From an uncultured Bulleidia sp. (GTDB taxonomy: Bacteria; Bacillota_I; Bacilli_A; Erysipelotrichales; Erysipelotrichaceae): DNA of 64,000 nt. The stretch lies in the NCBI GenBank assembly GCA_934754415.1, contig CAKVIS010000003.1, positions 1 to 64,000 of the forward strand. The letters run 5' to 3'. The stretch's first letter is position 1. Each line of letters opens with the position of its first letter. Positions 34,774 to 43,620 of this stretch are shown piece after piece. The notes beneath the pieces were generated by a model. It saw only the letters and a list, made by a program, of their open reading frames with translations. It did no database searches and was not told the DNA's origin. A program made the position numbers and the translations under genes.

Positions 34774-36021
34774 ATGGAATTTATTGAAGAACTTAAATGG
34801 AGAGGTCTTGTTAAAGACTGTACAGATTATGATGGACTGGTAGAAAAACTGAAAACTCCTACAACAGTATACTGCGGATTTGATCCGACAGCAGATTCTT
34901 TACATGTAGGTCATTTACAGCAGATTTTACTGTTAAAAAGATATCAAATGGCAGGTCATACACCAATTGCTTTGTGTGGTGGCTTTACAGGTATGATTGG
35001 GGACCCTCGTCCTACAACTGAAAGAAAACTGTTAACACATGAACAGGTTGTTGAAAATGCAAAATGTATTCATGATCAGCTGGCACATTTCCTGTCTTTT
35101 GAAGGTGAAAATGCTGCTATTATGGAAGATAACAATCACTGGCTCGGAGAACTTTCTTTATTGGATTTCCTGAGAGATTATGGAAAACTGTTCAACGTTG
35201 CCTATATGTTACAGAAAGATACAATTAAAAAGAGACTGGATACAGGTCTTTCCTATACAGAATTCACATATACCATCCTGCAGGCAATTGATTTCTATAA
35301 TCTGTATAAGAAGTATGGCTGTGATGCACAGATTGGTGGCTCTGACCAGTGGGGCAATCTTACCAGTGGTATTGAACTGATCAGAAAAGTCTGCGGAGAT
35401 GAAGCTAAGGTATTTGGCATTACTTCCCCATTAATCACAAAGAGTGATGGCTCTAAATTCGGTAAGAGTGAAGGTAAAAATATCTGGCTGGATCCTGCAA
35501 AGACAAATGCATATGAATTCTATCAGTTCTGGTTAAACACACCGGATGCGGATATTATTGACTACTTAAAGAGACTTTCCTTAAGAACTCCTGAAGAAAT
35601 CATGGCTCTGGAAGAAGATATGAAAGCAGCTCCTGAAAAACGTAATGCTCAGAAAGCACTTGCTGAAGAGCTGACACGTATTGTTCATGGTGAAGATGGT
35701 CTGGCTAAAGCTGTTAAGATCACTGAAACATTCTTTAAAGGTTCTATTACAGATCTCACTGCAGAAGAGATGAAGGAAGGCCTGAGTGATGCTCCAAAAA
35801 CTGCAGTGGAAGATGGTGCCTTATTAATTGATGCACTGATTCTTGCGGGTATTTCCAAATCTAAGCGTGACGCAAGAACACTGATTCAGCAGGGCAGTAT
35901 TCAGGTCAATGGTGAAAAAGTACAGGATCTTGAATTTGCACTGACAAAAGATGCTGCATTTGACCATGAGTTCAGTATTGTTAAAAAAGGTAAAAAGAAC
36001 TGGTTTGTATTTACATTCTGA
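34774..36021 (+). CDS. tyrS: Tyrosyl-tRNA synthetase
   Basis: This 415-residue class I synthetase charges tRNA-Tyr. The HIGH-like motif appears as HVGHL near residue 45, and the KMSKS-like loop as KFGKS. The C-terminus carries an S4-like RNA-binding domain (SKSKRDARTLIQQGSIQVNG). The ATG at 34774 is preceded by AAAGGAG, and the frame upstream of it lies in the T-box terminator. The T-box immediately upstream fits the tyrosine assignment. Confidence 0.97.
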   Translation: MEFIEELKWRGLVKDCTDYDGLVEKLKTPTTVYCGFDPTADSLHVGHLQQILLLKRYQMAGHTPIALCGGFTGMIGDPRPTTERKLLTHEQVVENAKCIHDQLAHFLSFEGENAAIMEDNNHWLGELSLLDFLRDYGKLFNVAYMLQKDTIKKRLDTGLSYTEFTYTILQAIDFYNLYKKYGCDAQIGGSDQWGNLTSGIELIRKVCGDEAKVFGITSPLITKSDGSKFGKSEGKNIWLDPAKTNAYEFYQFWLNTPDADIIDYLKRLSLRTPEEIMALEEDMKAAPEKRNAQKALAEELTRIVHGEDGLAKAVKITETFFKGSITDLTAEEMKEGLSDAPKTAVEDGALLIDALILAGISKSKRDARTLIQQGSIQVNGEKVQDLEFALTKDAAFDHEFSIVKKGKKNWFVFTF

Positions 36022-36026
36022 TAAAG

Positions 36027-36048
36027 AGTATGCTTCGGCATGCTTTTT
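36027..36048 (+). terminator. Terminator after tyrS
   Basis: The seven-base stem AGTATGC/GCATGCT with a stable TTCG loop is followed by a T run. An extended -10 promoter starts four bases later. Confidence 0.85.
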
Positions 36049-36051
36049 ATT

Positions 36052-36060
36052 TGGTATAAT
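36052..36060 (+). promoter_or_regulatory. Extended -10 promoter of lipoprotein-flippase-rsuA operon
   Basis: TGGTATAAT is a perfect extended -10. It ends six bases before the ATG at 36067, so the mRNA is probably leaderless. No -35 is seen; that region is the tyrS terminator. Confidence 0.65.
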
Positions 36061-36066
36061 ACATTC

Positions 36067-36585
36067 ATGAAAAAAATAGTGGTTCCTTTATTGACAGCTG
36101 TCCTGTTACTGACAGGATGTTCAAATTCAAAAAAACTGGTGCTTGAGACATATGAAATGTATTATCAGATTATCAGTGAAAACTCTGAATATGTAAAAGA
36201 CAGTTCTTACTACACGCTTTCTTATGAGGTGAAAAAAGGCGAAGATAATCAATATAATTATTATCTGTTTCTGGATAGCCCGACTATATCCATGTATGAT
36301 GTGGTATTCATGGCTGTGGAAAATGATGTCAGTTTTGACTCTAATCTTCAGATGGTTCCCAGTATTGGTATTTTTGACGGGAAATATCAGCTTGTTCCTA
36401 ATCAGATTAATAAAGATAAAGGCTTTGTTAAAGGGATGATGATCTCAGGGGAGTCTTCTTATGACAAAATCAACCTGAAAGTGCTGGTAGAATGGAAGGA
36501 TAAGACCAGAAAGAAAACCACGCGTGAATTTCATCATGTACAGCTGACATTGGATGGCTATTCATATCTGGAGAATGCTTCATGA
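36067..36585 (+). CDS. Predicted lipoprotein, unknown
   Basis: This 172-residue protein begins MKKIVVPLLTAVLLLTGC. The lipobox LTGC gives Cys18 as the modified residue. The mature part is hydrophilic, rich in Tyr, Ser, Lys and Asp, with a likely beta fold and no family I recognise. There is no ribosome site; the start codon coincides with the predicted transcription start. The stop overlaps the flippase gene by four bases (ATGA), so it is the first gene of a three-gene operon that may act at the cell envelope. Confidence 0.75.
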   Translation: MKKIVVPLLTAVLLLTGCSNSKKLVLETYEMYYQIISENSEYVKDSSYYTLSYEVKKGEDNQYNYYLFLDSPTISMYDVVFMAVENDVSFDSNLQMVPSIGIFDGKYQLVPNQINKDKGFVKGMMISGESSYDKINLKVLVEWKDKTRKKTTREFHHVQLTLDGYSYLENAS

Positions 36586-38072
36586 AAGTAGGAAGTAGTT
36601 TTCATGCACATCAGAGTATATGCATATGGATACTCATACTGACTTCCTGCATTCTGGGATTCCCTCTGTTTTATTTTTCTGCTTCTGCAGTCGCTGCTGC
36701 GTACACTCTTTTTAAAGTGATGTTTCTATCTGTGCTACTTGAGGTGGCTTTGCCATTTGGACTAGGCAGTTATTTTGATGCATTATATTCCCTGGGTAAA
36801 AACAAAACAATCATGGAACAATACCGCAGATCTGTTGCTTTTTTTACTGTTGCAGGTATATGCATTGTGCTGATTGTCTGTTTGACGGCTTCTTCTTTAC
36901 AGACATTCCTGCAGATTGAACAGGAATGGTTTTCTTCAATTGTACGCATATTGTCACCTTTGTTTTTACTGCAGAGTATTTCCGGCATTCACAGAGCTGT
37001 GGATATAGGTATGAAAAGGGTAGCTTCTTATAAAAAAACTCTGGTCAAAGAGCAGGTTTATAAAGTGGTCCTTACGTTAATACTTGCTTGTGTGACTATG
37101 CTTTTTCTTAAGAAATCTTCAGAATGGATGGTTTACAGTTTCAGTATTGCCTCATTCTTTTCAAGTGCTGTATATACCGGGTATTATTGTTTTAAAAATA
37201 TAGATTTTTTAAAACAGAATCTTTTTAAGAAATGTATACCGGACTCTTCCGTATTACTGGTTATTTGTGCAGCAGGAATGAAATATCTGTTTCCGTATGT
37301 ATTATTTCTTATGGATCTTTGCTGTGTATCTGTTTTCACGTCTTCCTCTATGGAAGTCTACTATGTCATGTTACTGTATTCCTGTATAGGGTATGTATGT
37401 GTTTATCCACATATTCATACTTTGATAGAACATGTGGATGAGGCATTCAAGAATAAAAATGAGAAAAGAATAGAAAAGGAAATCAATGTTTCCTTTGTAC
37501 ACATGACATGTATATTGTTACCATTATGCTGTTATCTTGCATTTCATGGAGGCTCTTTATCTGCTTTGATTGCGGGTAATGTGTATAGCGATATATGGTC
37601 ACAGAACATGTTGCTGTTTTCGTTATGGGTATTGCTATTTGCGTTTTATTCCATTTCCGGATTTCTTGTATATGCCATCAAAAGAGAAAAGAGTTTTGTG
37701 TTTTATTACGGATTGGGCTGTGCCATTAAAATTTTTGCGTTTCTTTTTATACCAAAGACTGTTTCCCTGTCATATTTTCTTTCTGTGAATTGTATTATTT
37801 ACGGTATGCTTCTGTTTTTAAATATGGCAAGACTTAGAAACGTGGTTATGACCTATTTTGTATACTTTCTGAGTAAATGTGTGCGTATTCTTCTTGTATG
37901 TTGCGGGGTACATGGTACCTTATTTGTGTTTGAATCCTTTATTATGGAACATCTGGAGTTTGGAGTGTATACAGGTATCCTGGTGAATGCAGGAAAGGTC
38001 ATACTTTATCTGATTATGACATATATCGGGTGTGATGTATTACGCCTCAGAAAGAAAGGAAGAGCTGTATGA
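36582..38072 (+). CDS. Divergent MurJ/YtgP-type lipid flippase
   Basis: This 496-residue protein has about 13-14 hydrophobic segments along its whole length, in the style of the MVF/oligosaccharide flippase superfamily. Lysine and arginine residues lie in short loops. In Bacillus a homologue-like flippase, YtgP (lipid II flippase), is near an RsuA-type pseudouridine synthase. The same pairing here suggests that this is a divergent YtgP. Sequence alone does not give a precise subfamily, and the substrate (lipid II or a teichoic precursor) is inference. The start overlaps the lipoprotein stop, and the end overlaps rsuA by four bases. Confidence 0.65.
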   Translation: MKVGSSFHAHQSICIWILILTSCILGFPLFYFSASAVAAAYTLFKVMFLSVLLEVALPFGLGSYFDALYSLGKNKTIMEQYRRSVAFFTVAGICIVLIVCLTASSLQTFLQIEQEWFSSIVRILSPLFLLQSISGIHRAVDIGMKRVASYKKTLVKEQVYKVVLTLILACVTMLFLKKSSEWMVYSFSIASFFSSAVYTGYYCFKNIDFLKQNLFKKCIPDSSVLLVICAAGMKYLFPYVLFLMDLCCVSVFTSSSMEVYYVMLLYSCIGYVCVYPHIHTLIEHVDEAFKNKNEKRIEKEINVSFVHMTCILLPLCCYLAFHGGSLSALIAGNVYSDIWSQNMLLFSLWVLLFAFYSISGFLVYAIKREKSFVFYYGLGCAIKIFAFLFIPKTVSLSYFLSVNCIIYGMLLFLNMARLRNVVMTYFVYFLSKCVRILLVCCGVHGTLFVFESFIMEHLEFGVYTGILVNAGKVILYLIMTYIGCDVLRLRKKGRAV

Positions 38073-38761
38073 TTCGCATTGATAAAGCTATTTCTTCCAT
38101 GGGATATGGAAGCAGAAAAGATATAAAGACAGTATTGAAAGATAAAAGGGTCAGAGTGAATGGGGAATTTGTGACACGCCCTGAAACAAAGATTAACGAA
38201 ACAGACAAAATCACTATCGATGATATGGAGATTTCTTACAGCAGGTATACCTATCTGATGATGAATAAACCGGAGGGGGTTGTCAGTTCCACAGAAAGTA
38301 ATGATGTCAACGTTATAGATCTGATTGATCAGAAAGTACAGGGACTTTTTCCATGTGGAAGACTGGACAAGGATACGACAGGTTTATTGTTAATTACCAA
38401 TGATGGACCATTGGCGCATCAACTGTTATCTCCAAAACATCATGTGGAAAAAGAGTATGCATTAACTTTGAAACATGCAGTGACACAACAGGATATTGCG
38501 CAGATTGCAAAGGGAGTTACAGAAGGCGAAGATACATTTCTGCCAGCTGTGTATACACCAACCGGAGAGACAACAGGAACTATCATTCTTCATGAAGGAA
38601 AATTCCATGAAATCAAAAGAATCTTTTTAGCTCTGGATAATGAAGTGGTGCAGTTGAAAAGAATACGTATGAAAAACCTGGTTTTAGATGAATCTCTAAA
38701 ACCAGGTGAATACAGACCTCTTACAGAAGAGGAACTTACAGAATTGAAACAGATGCTTTAA
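38069..38761 (+). CDS. RsuA/RluB-family pseudouridine synthase
   Basis: This 230-residue enzyme converts a uridine to pseudouridine in rRNA. It has an N-terminal S4 domain (RIDKAISSMGYGSRKDIKTV), the catalytic GRLDKDTTGLLLITNDG with its Asp, and the EGKFHEIKRIF segment. Length and motifs fit the RsuA class (16S U516), but RluB- or RluE-like specificity cannot be excluded. It overlaps the flippase by four bases. Its 3' end overlaps the convergent ispH by 26 bp, and its terminator lies inside ispH. Confidence 0.88.
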   Translation: MIRIDKAISSMGYGSRKDIKTVLKDKRVRVNGEFVTRPETKINETDKITIDDMEISYSRYTYLMMNKPEGVVSSTESNDVNVIDLIDQKVQGLFPCGRLDKDTTGLLLITNDGPLAHQLLSPKHHVEKEYALTLKHAVTQQDIAQIAKGVTEGEDTFLPAVYTPTGETTGTIILHEGKFHEIKRIFLALDNEVVQLKRIRMKNLVLDESLKPGEYRPLTEEELTELKQML

Positions 38762-39644
38762 CAGGTGTGAAAACACCTGTTTTTGCATACTTCTGTAAGG
38801 TTTCAATTACCTGTTTTGTTAATGAATTAGGTGTGGAGGAACCACTGGTCACAGCTATACATTGCTTATCTTTAAAATGAGTTTCCTGCAGATCTTCTAT
38901 GGAAGAGATTAACAGAACATCCGGAATATTTGCTTTTTTACCGGTTTCAGCAAGCTGTCTGGAGTTATTGGACTTTGGATCGCCTACAACAATTAAAAGA
39001 TCTACGTGTTTTGAAGAAAGATCCAGCACTGCCTGCTGACGAATTCTTGTGGCATTACAGATTTCTTCTGCTTCTTTTGCGTCAGGAAATCTTTTTTTGC
39101 ATTTATCTATGAGTACTTTGGTATCTAAAATGGAAAGAGTGGTCTGATTGGTAATCAGCACATTTTTTAAATCAGGTAACTTCTGAATATCTTCAGTACA
39201 TGTTACAAGATGTACTTTATCAGATAAACCGACTGTCCCTTCGGATTCCGGATGATTCTTTTTTCCTATATAGATGACATCACCTTTTTTTGTGTGCTGT
39301 TTGACAAGATCATGGGTTTTTAAGACGTCTTTACAAGTGGCATCTACACAGATGAGTCCTTTTTCACAGGCTTTCTTTTTCACCTCATCACAGACACCAT
39401 GTGCCGTAAAGATAACTACACCTGTATCTATCTGGTCTAAAAGATCAAGCCTTGTGGCGGTTTTATCCTCCACAAACTGTATGCCCAGATGCTTGCAGGC
39501 ATCTACTACAAACTGGTTGTGTACAATCATTCCCAGCATGGTGATTGGCTGATCCGGGTATTTTTCAGCTGTATCCTGTGCAATTTTTATGGCTCTTACA
39601 ACGCCCTGACAATATCCTCTTGGGACAACACTGATGATTTCCAT
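38736..39644 (-). CDS. ispH: 4-hydroxy-3-methylbut-2-enyl diphosphate reductase IspH
   Basis: IspH carries out the last step of the MEP isoprenoid pathway, making IPP and DMAPP. The 302-residue protein has the three cluster cysteines (Cys12, Cys104, Cys196) and the TSGSSTPNSL segment near the C-terminus. AAAGGAA precedes the start. ispG of the same pathway is 3.5 kb away. The last 26 bp overlap the convergent pseudouridine synthase, and residues TGVFTPVK near the C-terminus are encoded by the hairpin that terminates that gene. No separate minus-strand terminator was found. Confidence 0.96.
   Translation of the reverse strand: MEIISVVPRGYCQGVVRAIKIAQDTAEKYPDQPITMLGMIVHNQFVVDACKHLGIQFVEDKTATRLDLLDQIDTGVVIFTAHGVCDEVKKKACEKGLICVDATCKDVLKTHDLVKQHTKKGDVIYIGKKNHPESEGTVGLSDKVHLVTCTEDIQKLPDLKNVLITNQTTLSILDTKVLIDKCKKRFPDAKEAEEICNATRIRQQAVLDLSSKHVDLLIVVGDPKSNNSRQLAETGKKANIPDVLLISSIEDLQETHFKDKQCIAVTSGSSTPNSLTKQVIETLQKYAKTGVFTPVKASVSIL
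38761..38785 (+). terminator. Terminator of rsuA-like gene inside ispH
   Basis: The perfect eight-base stem ACAGGTGT/ACACCTGT with a GAAA tetraloop is followed by TTTTTGC. It begins at the rsuA stop codon and is part of the ispH coding sequence on the other strand. Confidence 0.8.
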
Positions 39645-39728
39645 TAGACTTTCCTTTCTTTTCTTGTATAATTCTGTGTGTTATTTGTAGTATACCATAT
39701 TCAAAAGAGAAGGAGTGTGAGATAGAAA

Positions 39729-41093
39729 ATGAAAAGATTTGAAGATTTTAATATGAAAAAAGAAACCATGGAATTTATCCGCAGAAATGGTTTTACCACC
39801 CCAATCCCTATACAAGAAGAAGTAATTCCTTCTGCTATCAAAGGAAAGGATGTTTTAGGTTTATCGAAAACAGGTACCGGTAAGACACATGCCTATCTGA
39901 TTCCGTTGATGGAAGTTGTAGATGAAACAAGTAATCATCCTCAGGCAGTTATTACCGCTCCTACAAGAGAACTGGCTATTCAGATTTTTGATAAAGTGAA
40001 GGTTATGCAGGAAATCAAACCTGACTTAAGAGTGCGTCTGTTCATTGGAGGGCAGCAGCGTTCTGAAGATGTGGAATCTTTATCTAAAGGTCAGCCACAT
40101 ATTGTTGTTGGTACTCCTGGAAGAATTAAAGATCTGTTTCTTGATACAGGTGGATTACGTCTTGATCTTGCTAAGATTCTGGTCGTTGATGAAGTGGATA
40201 TGACATTGGAATTTGGATTCCTGGATGATATTGATCAGTGTGCTTCCAGAATGCCGGAAGATTTACAGATGCTGGCATTTTCTGCAACTATGCCTGATCA
40301 GCTGCGCCCGTTCATTCGTAAATACATGTCCAATCCTGTGACTTTCCAGATTGGAGAAACGGTTCGTTTTAATCCGGATATCCATCATGTACTTGTGCCA
40401 TGTTACCATCATACATTTGCAGAAACAATCCAGTCTATTTTGCCTGGATTCCAGCCATATGTCTGTCTGATTTTCTGCAACACAAGACAGGAAGCTTCTT
40501 CCATTGCAGAAGAATTACGTAACAATGGAGTGGATGTAAATGAATTGCATGGAGATCTGACTTCCCGTAAGAGAAAGCAGGCTATGAAAGATCTGGAATT
40601 ATCTCAGCATACTTATGTGGTTTGTACTGACCTTGCTGCAAGAGGTATCGATATTGATACGGTAACTCATGTTATTTCCTGTGGATTCCCGGATGATCTG
40701 GAATATTACGTACATCGTGCAGGAAGAACAGGAAGAGCAGGAGAAAAAGGCACATGTTTTGCTTTATATCATGAAGAAGATGATGCGTCTATTCGTTCTT
40801 TAAAGAAAATGGGTATCCATTTTGATCATATGCGTTATAAGTCCAGTGGATGGCAGACATTACATCCATATGGGCAGAAACGTCTGAAGACTGATGATGA
40901 ACTTGAAAAGAAAATTGCCATGATTTATACCAAAAAGAATCAGAAGGTAAAACCAGGCTATAAGAAAAAGCGTGCAAAACAGATTGAGACCATTCATCGT
41001 CATAAAAAGAGAGATATGATCCGAGCAAAGATCCGTGAAGAAAAGAAAGCTATGTATAAAGAAAGACAGATAGCTAAGAATAATGGAAAATAA
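39729..41093 (+). CDS. cshB: DEAD-box RNA helicase CshB-like
   Basis: This 454-residue RNA helicase has the Q motif (ENFI-type TTPIPIQEEV), motif I (SKTGTGKT), PTRELA, a DEVD form of motif II (VVDEVDMTL), SAT (FSATMP), ARGID and HRAGRTGR. The C-terminal 90 residues are strongly basic, as in cold-shock helicases. The DEVD variant of DEAD and the order ispH-cshB-nfo match Bacillus CshB (YqfR). AAGGAG lies 13 bases before the ATG, which is rather far. The end overlaps nfo by 11 nt. Confidence 0.9.
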   Translation: MKRFEDFNMKKETMEFIRRNGFTTPIPIQEEVIPSAIKGKDVLGLSKTGTGKTHAYLIPLMEVVDETSNHPQAVITAPTRELAIQIFDKVKVMQEIKPDLRVRLFIGGQQRSEDVESLSKGQPHIVVGTPGRIKDLFLDTGGLRLDLAKILVVDEVDMTLEFGFLDDIDQCASRMPEDLQMLAFSATMPDQLRPFIRKYMSNPVTFQIGETVRFNPDIHHVLVPCYHHTFAETIQSILPGFQPYVCLIFCNTRQEASSIAEELRNNGVDVNELHGDLTSRKRKQAMKDLELSQHTYVVCTDLAARGIDIDTVTHVISCGFPDDLEYYVHRAGRTGRAGEKGTCFALYHEEDDASIRSLKKMGIHFDHMRYKSSGWQTLHPYGQKRLKTDDELEKKIAMIYTKKNQKVKPGYKKKRAKQIETIHRHKKRDMIRAKIREEKKAMYKERQIAKNNGK

Positions 41094-41967
41094 TGAGATT
41101 ATTCTTGGGTGTCACGTGCAGATGAAAGCACCGCAGTTTCTGGAAGGCAGTGTCAAAGAAGCTTTATCTTATGGTGCTAACGCATTAATGCTTTATACAG
41201 GTGCTCCTCAGAACACAAAAAGAAGACCTGCAGAAGATTTGCATATTCTGCAGGCACATGCTTTGATGGAGGAACATCATATTCCTTCATCACACATGAT
41301 AGTCCATGCGCCATATATTATTAATCCTGCTAATTCCACCAAGGCATATGTGTATGATCTTGCACGGGAATTTTTGCAAAATGAAGTGGACCGTGTGCAG
41401 GCAATAGGAGCTTCCTATTGTGTATTACATCCGGGTTCCTTTACGGATTCCACTCTGGAAACAGGCATAGACACCATTATTGAGCAGCTGAACAGCATTG
41501 ATTTTACAGACAGACAAGTTACCATCTGTCTTGAAACCATGGCTGGAAAAGGCTCAGAAATAGGATATAAGCTGGAACAGATTGAAAGTATATTGTCTAA
41601 ACTGCAGCACAGTGAACATTTTGGTGTCTGTCTCGATACCTGCCACATGCATGACGCAGGATATGATGTACATGCTTTTGATGCAATGCTGGATGAAATA
41701 GACCATGTGATAGGATTGGATAAAGTACATGTAGTACATCTGAATGATTCTAAAAATGTACAGGGAGCAAGAAAAGATCGTCATGCCAATATAGGGTTGG
41801 GTGAAATTGGATTTGATACATTATGTGCCATTGCCCATAGCACCAGATTACAATCTGTCCCTAAGATTCTGGAAACACCATACATTAATAAAAAACCACC
41901 ATATGCAAAGGAAATAGACATGCTCAGAAAGCAGCGGTATATTGCAGGGTGGCAAGAACAATATTAA
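41083..41967 (+). CDS. nfo: Endonuclease IV
   Basis: This 294-residue AP endonuclease cleaves DNA at abasic sites in base-excision repair. It is a three-zinc TIM barrel; visible zinc-site segments are LHPGSFTDS, CLETMAGKG, CLDTCHMHDAGYD and HLNDSKN. The ATG overlaps cshB by 11 nt, so the pair is an operon, as in Bacillus (yqfR-yqfS). Length is typical. Confidence 0.96.
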   Translation: MENNEIILGCHVQMKAPQFLEGSVKEALSYGANALMLYTGAPQNTKRRPAEDLHILQAHALMEEHHIPSSHMIVHAPYIINPANSTKAYVYDLAREFLQNEVDRVQAIGASYCVLHPGSFTDSTLETGIDTIIEQLNSIDFTDRQVTICLETMAGKGSEIGYKLEQIESILSKLQHSEHFGVCLDTCHMHDAGYDVHAFDAMLDEIDHVIGLDKVHVVHLNDSKNVQGARKDRHANIGLGEIGFDTLCAIAHSTRLQSVPKILETPYINKKPPYAKEIDMLRKQRYIAGWQEQY

Positions 41968-41995
41968 AGATTGGATGAAACACCCAATCTTTTTT
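41966..41995 (+). terminator. Terminator after nfo
   Basis: The nine-base stem AAAGATTGG/CCAATCTTT overlaps the nfo stop and is followed by a T run. Confidence 0.8.
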
Positions 41996-42267
41996 ATGTT
42001 GAGTATGTAGCGTGGAATTTAGCCTGAATCTTAAGAAAACTGCACTCGATTCACAATCTTATAGTGTTAGCGTTTATTCATACATATTTCTGTATATTTC
42101 AAAGCCTGATAGCTTCATGATAAGTCCATTATGGTAAGGTTTGACCAAATCTTTGTGTTATTTATTTTCTTTTTCATAGAGTACTACCTTTGCTCAGATA
42201 GAGTAAAGCATGAAATGAAAACAATAAATGCTTTCTTTTTGGTCTGATGTTACTTTATAACGAAATT
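41996..42267. other. Gene-free spacer, possible small RNA
   Basis: This is the only gap over 300 bp in the window. I find no convincing protein gene. Two items stand out: a promoter-like TTGACC (42141-42146) with TATTTT (42163-42168) at 16 bp, and a hairpin AAAGCAT/ATGCTTT (42205-42234) followed by CTTTTT. Together they could make a transcript of about 65 nt on the plus strand. The rest is AT-rich with no repeat or tRNA-like structure. Confidence 0.3.
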
Positions 42268-42295
42268 AGAAAAGAGAGGATGGTAGTCCTCTCTT
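42268..42295 (-). terminator. Terminator after ispG
   Basis: A perfect nine-base stem AAGAGAGGA/TCCTCTCTT with a 6-nt loop lies just past the ispG stop on the minus strand. The T run after it is short and broken. Confidence 0.6.
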
Positions 42296-42307
42296 GGATG
42301 ACAGCAT

Positions 42308-43375
42308 TTACTTCTTGTGTTTTTCAGCAATGAATTTCTGGATTTCTTCGACAAGTGCATCGTAGATTTCTGCCTGAGGTACCGTACGCAGAATTTTACC
42401 GTGTTTAAAAAGAATACCTGAATCATAAGAACCGGCGATGCCAATATCAGCTCTTCCTGCTTCCTGGATGCCATTTACCGGACACCCCATGATAGCTACA
42501 GTGATATCTTCATGAATTGTGCTCAGGTATTGTTCCATTTTTTTGACTAAAGGTAACATGTCATACTGGATTCGTCCACATGTTGGGCAGGCAATCAGAT
42601 CCGGTACATTTTCAATCAGTCCGAAACATTTCAATAACTGTTTGCCGATAATCAGTTCTTCTTTTGGCGGGGCAGATACAGATACACGGATGGTATCGCC
42701 AATACCTTCATTCAGTAATGCACCTAAAGCAGCAGAGGATTTCACTGCACTTTCCGTAAATCCTCCAGCTTCTGTAACGCCAAGGTGAAGAGGATAAGGG
42801 TAATGTTCACTTGCAAGTTTGTAGGTATCAATGGTCAGCTGTACATTACTGCTCTTGAAGGATAAGCAGATGTCATGGAAATCGAGATCTTCCAGAATCT
42901 TTACATGCCTGTCTGCTGAAGCAATCATGGCTTCTGCAGATAAGCCATACTGTTCCAGAAATTGTTTTTCCAAAGAACCTCCGTTAATGCCGATACGAAT
43001 TGGCACGTGTTTTTCTTTGCACATTTTTACGACTGCTTCCGTATGTTCTTTGGAACCGATATTTCCAGGATTGATTCTGATGGCATCAACGCCTCCTTCA
43101 AGTGCAATTAATGCAAGGCGATAGTTGAAGTGGATGTCGGCGACCAGTGGCAGATGAATTCTTTCTTTTAAGGCAGGAATAGCTCTTGCGTCTTCTTCAT
43201 CCAGCACAGCAATACGAATGATTTCACATCCATTTTCTTCAAGTTCATTAATCTGTTCTACAGATCTTTCGATATCTTTTGCAGGTATGTTTGTCATGGA
43301 TTGCAGGATACAACGGTTTTGACCACCTATCTGTACATTCCCGACATAAATGGGTCTAGTTTCTGTTCTCTTCAT
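42308..43375 (-). CDS. ispG: (E)-4-hydroxy-3-methylbut-2-enyl-diphosphate synthase IspG
   Basis: IspG converts MEcPP to HMBPP in the MEP pathway using a [4Fe-4S] cluster. The 355-residue protein begins MKRTETRPIYVG and has the QSMTNIPAKD segment of the barrel. The C-terminal cluster cysteines are visible in ACPTCGR and MGCPVNG, followed by GRADIGIAG. The start codon at 43375 is preceded by CAGGAGG; nine upstream in-frame codons are not used. A TATAAT (43392-43397, minus) lies 17 bp upstream. It is divergent from rpmG. Confidence 0.96.
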   Translation of the reverse strand: MKRTETRPIYVGNVQIGGQNRCILQSMTNIPAKDIERSVEQINELEENGCEIIRIAVLDEEDARAIPALKERIHLPLVADIHFNYRLALIALEGGVDAIRINPGNIGSKEHTEAVVKMCKEKHVPIRIGINGGSLEKQFLEQYGLSAEAMIASADRHVKILEDLDFHDICLSFKSSNVQLTIDTYKLASEHYPYPLHLGVTEAGGFTESAVKSSAALGALLNEGIGDTIRVSVSAPPKEELIIGKQLLKCFGLIENVPDLIACPTCGRIQYDMLPLVKKMEQYLSTIHEDITVAIMGCPVNGIQEAGRADIGIAGSYDSGILFKHGKILRTVPQAEIYDALVEEIQKFIAEKHKK

Positions 43376-43391
43376 AAAACCTCCTGTAATT

Positions 43392-43397
43392 ATTATA
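43392..43397 (-). promoter_or_regulatory. -10 box of ispG
   Basis: TATAAT on the minus strand lies 16 bp before the ispG start; no good -35 is seen. Confidence 0.45.
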
Positions 43398-43407
43398 TAC
43401 AAATCTG

Positions 43408-43436
43408 TTGGAAAAGAAGAATGATTCTGCTATAAT
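43408..43436 (+). promoter_or_regulatory. Promoter of rpmG
   Basis: TTGGAA (43408-43413), a 17-bp spacer and extended -10 TGCTATAAT form a strong promoter 30 bp before rpmG. Confidence 0.8.
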
Positions 43437-43466
43437 CAAGCCGGTAAGAAGTGAGGAGGTATCAAG

Positions 43467-43619
43467 ATGGCTAGAGAAAATATTACATTTAAGTGCACAG
43501 AATGTGGCGAAGAAAACTATATCGGCACTAGAAACAAGCGTAAGCATACAGAAAAGATGGAAATCAAAAAGTATTGCCCACGTTGTAATAAGATGACACT
43601 TCATAAGGAGAAGAAATAA
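43467..43619 (+). CDS. rpmG: 50S ribosomal protein L33 (zinc form)
   Basis: This 50-residue gene encodes bL33. It has both zinc pairs intact (FKCTECGEENY and YCPRCNKM), so it is the zinc-binding C+ form, whose loss of zinc often accompanies replacement by a C- paralogue under zinc starvation. GAGGAGGT lies seven bases before the ATG. It is flanked by a strong promoter and a terminator. It is shorter than usual ORF cut-offs and is easily missed. Confidence 0.95.
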   Translation: MARENITFKCTECGEENYIGTRNKRKHTEKMEIKKYCPRCNKMTLHKEKK

Positions 43620-43620
43620 G

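Noticed and set aside
42250..42474. A 74-codon minus-strand frame overlapping the 3' end of ispG
   Set aside because: It lies in another frame of ispG and its terminator, with no ribosome site or recognisable protein character.
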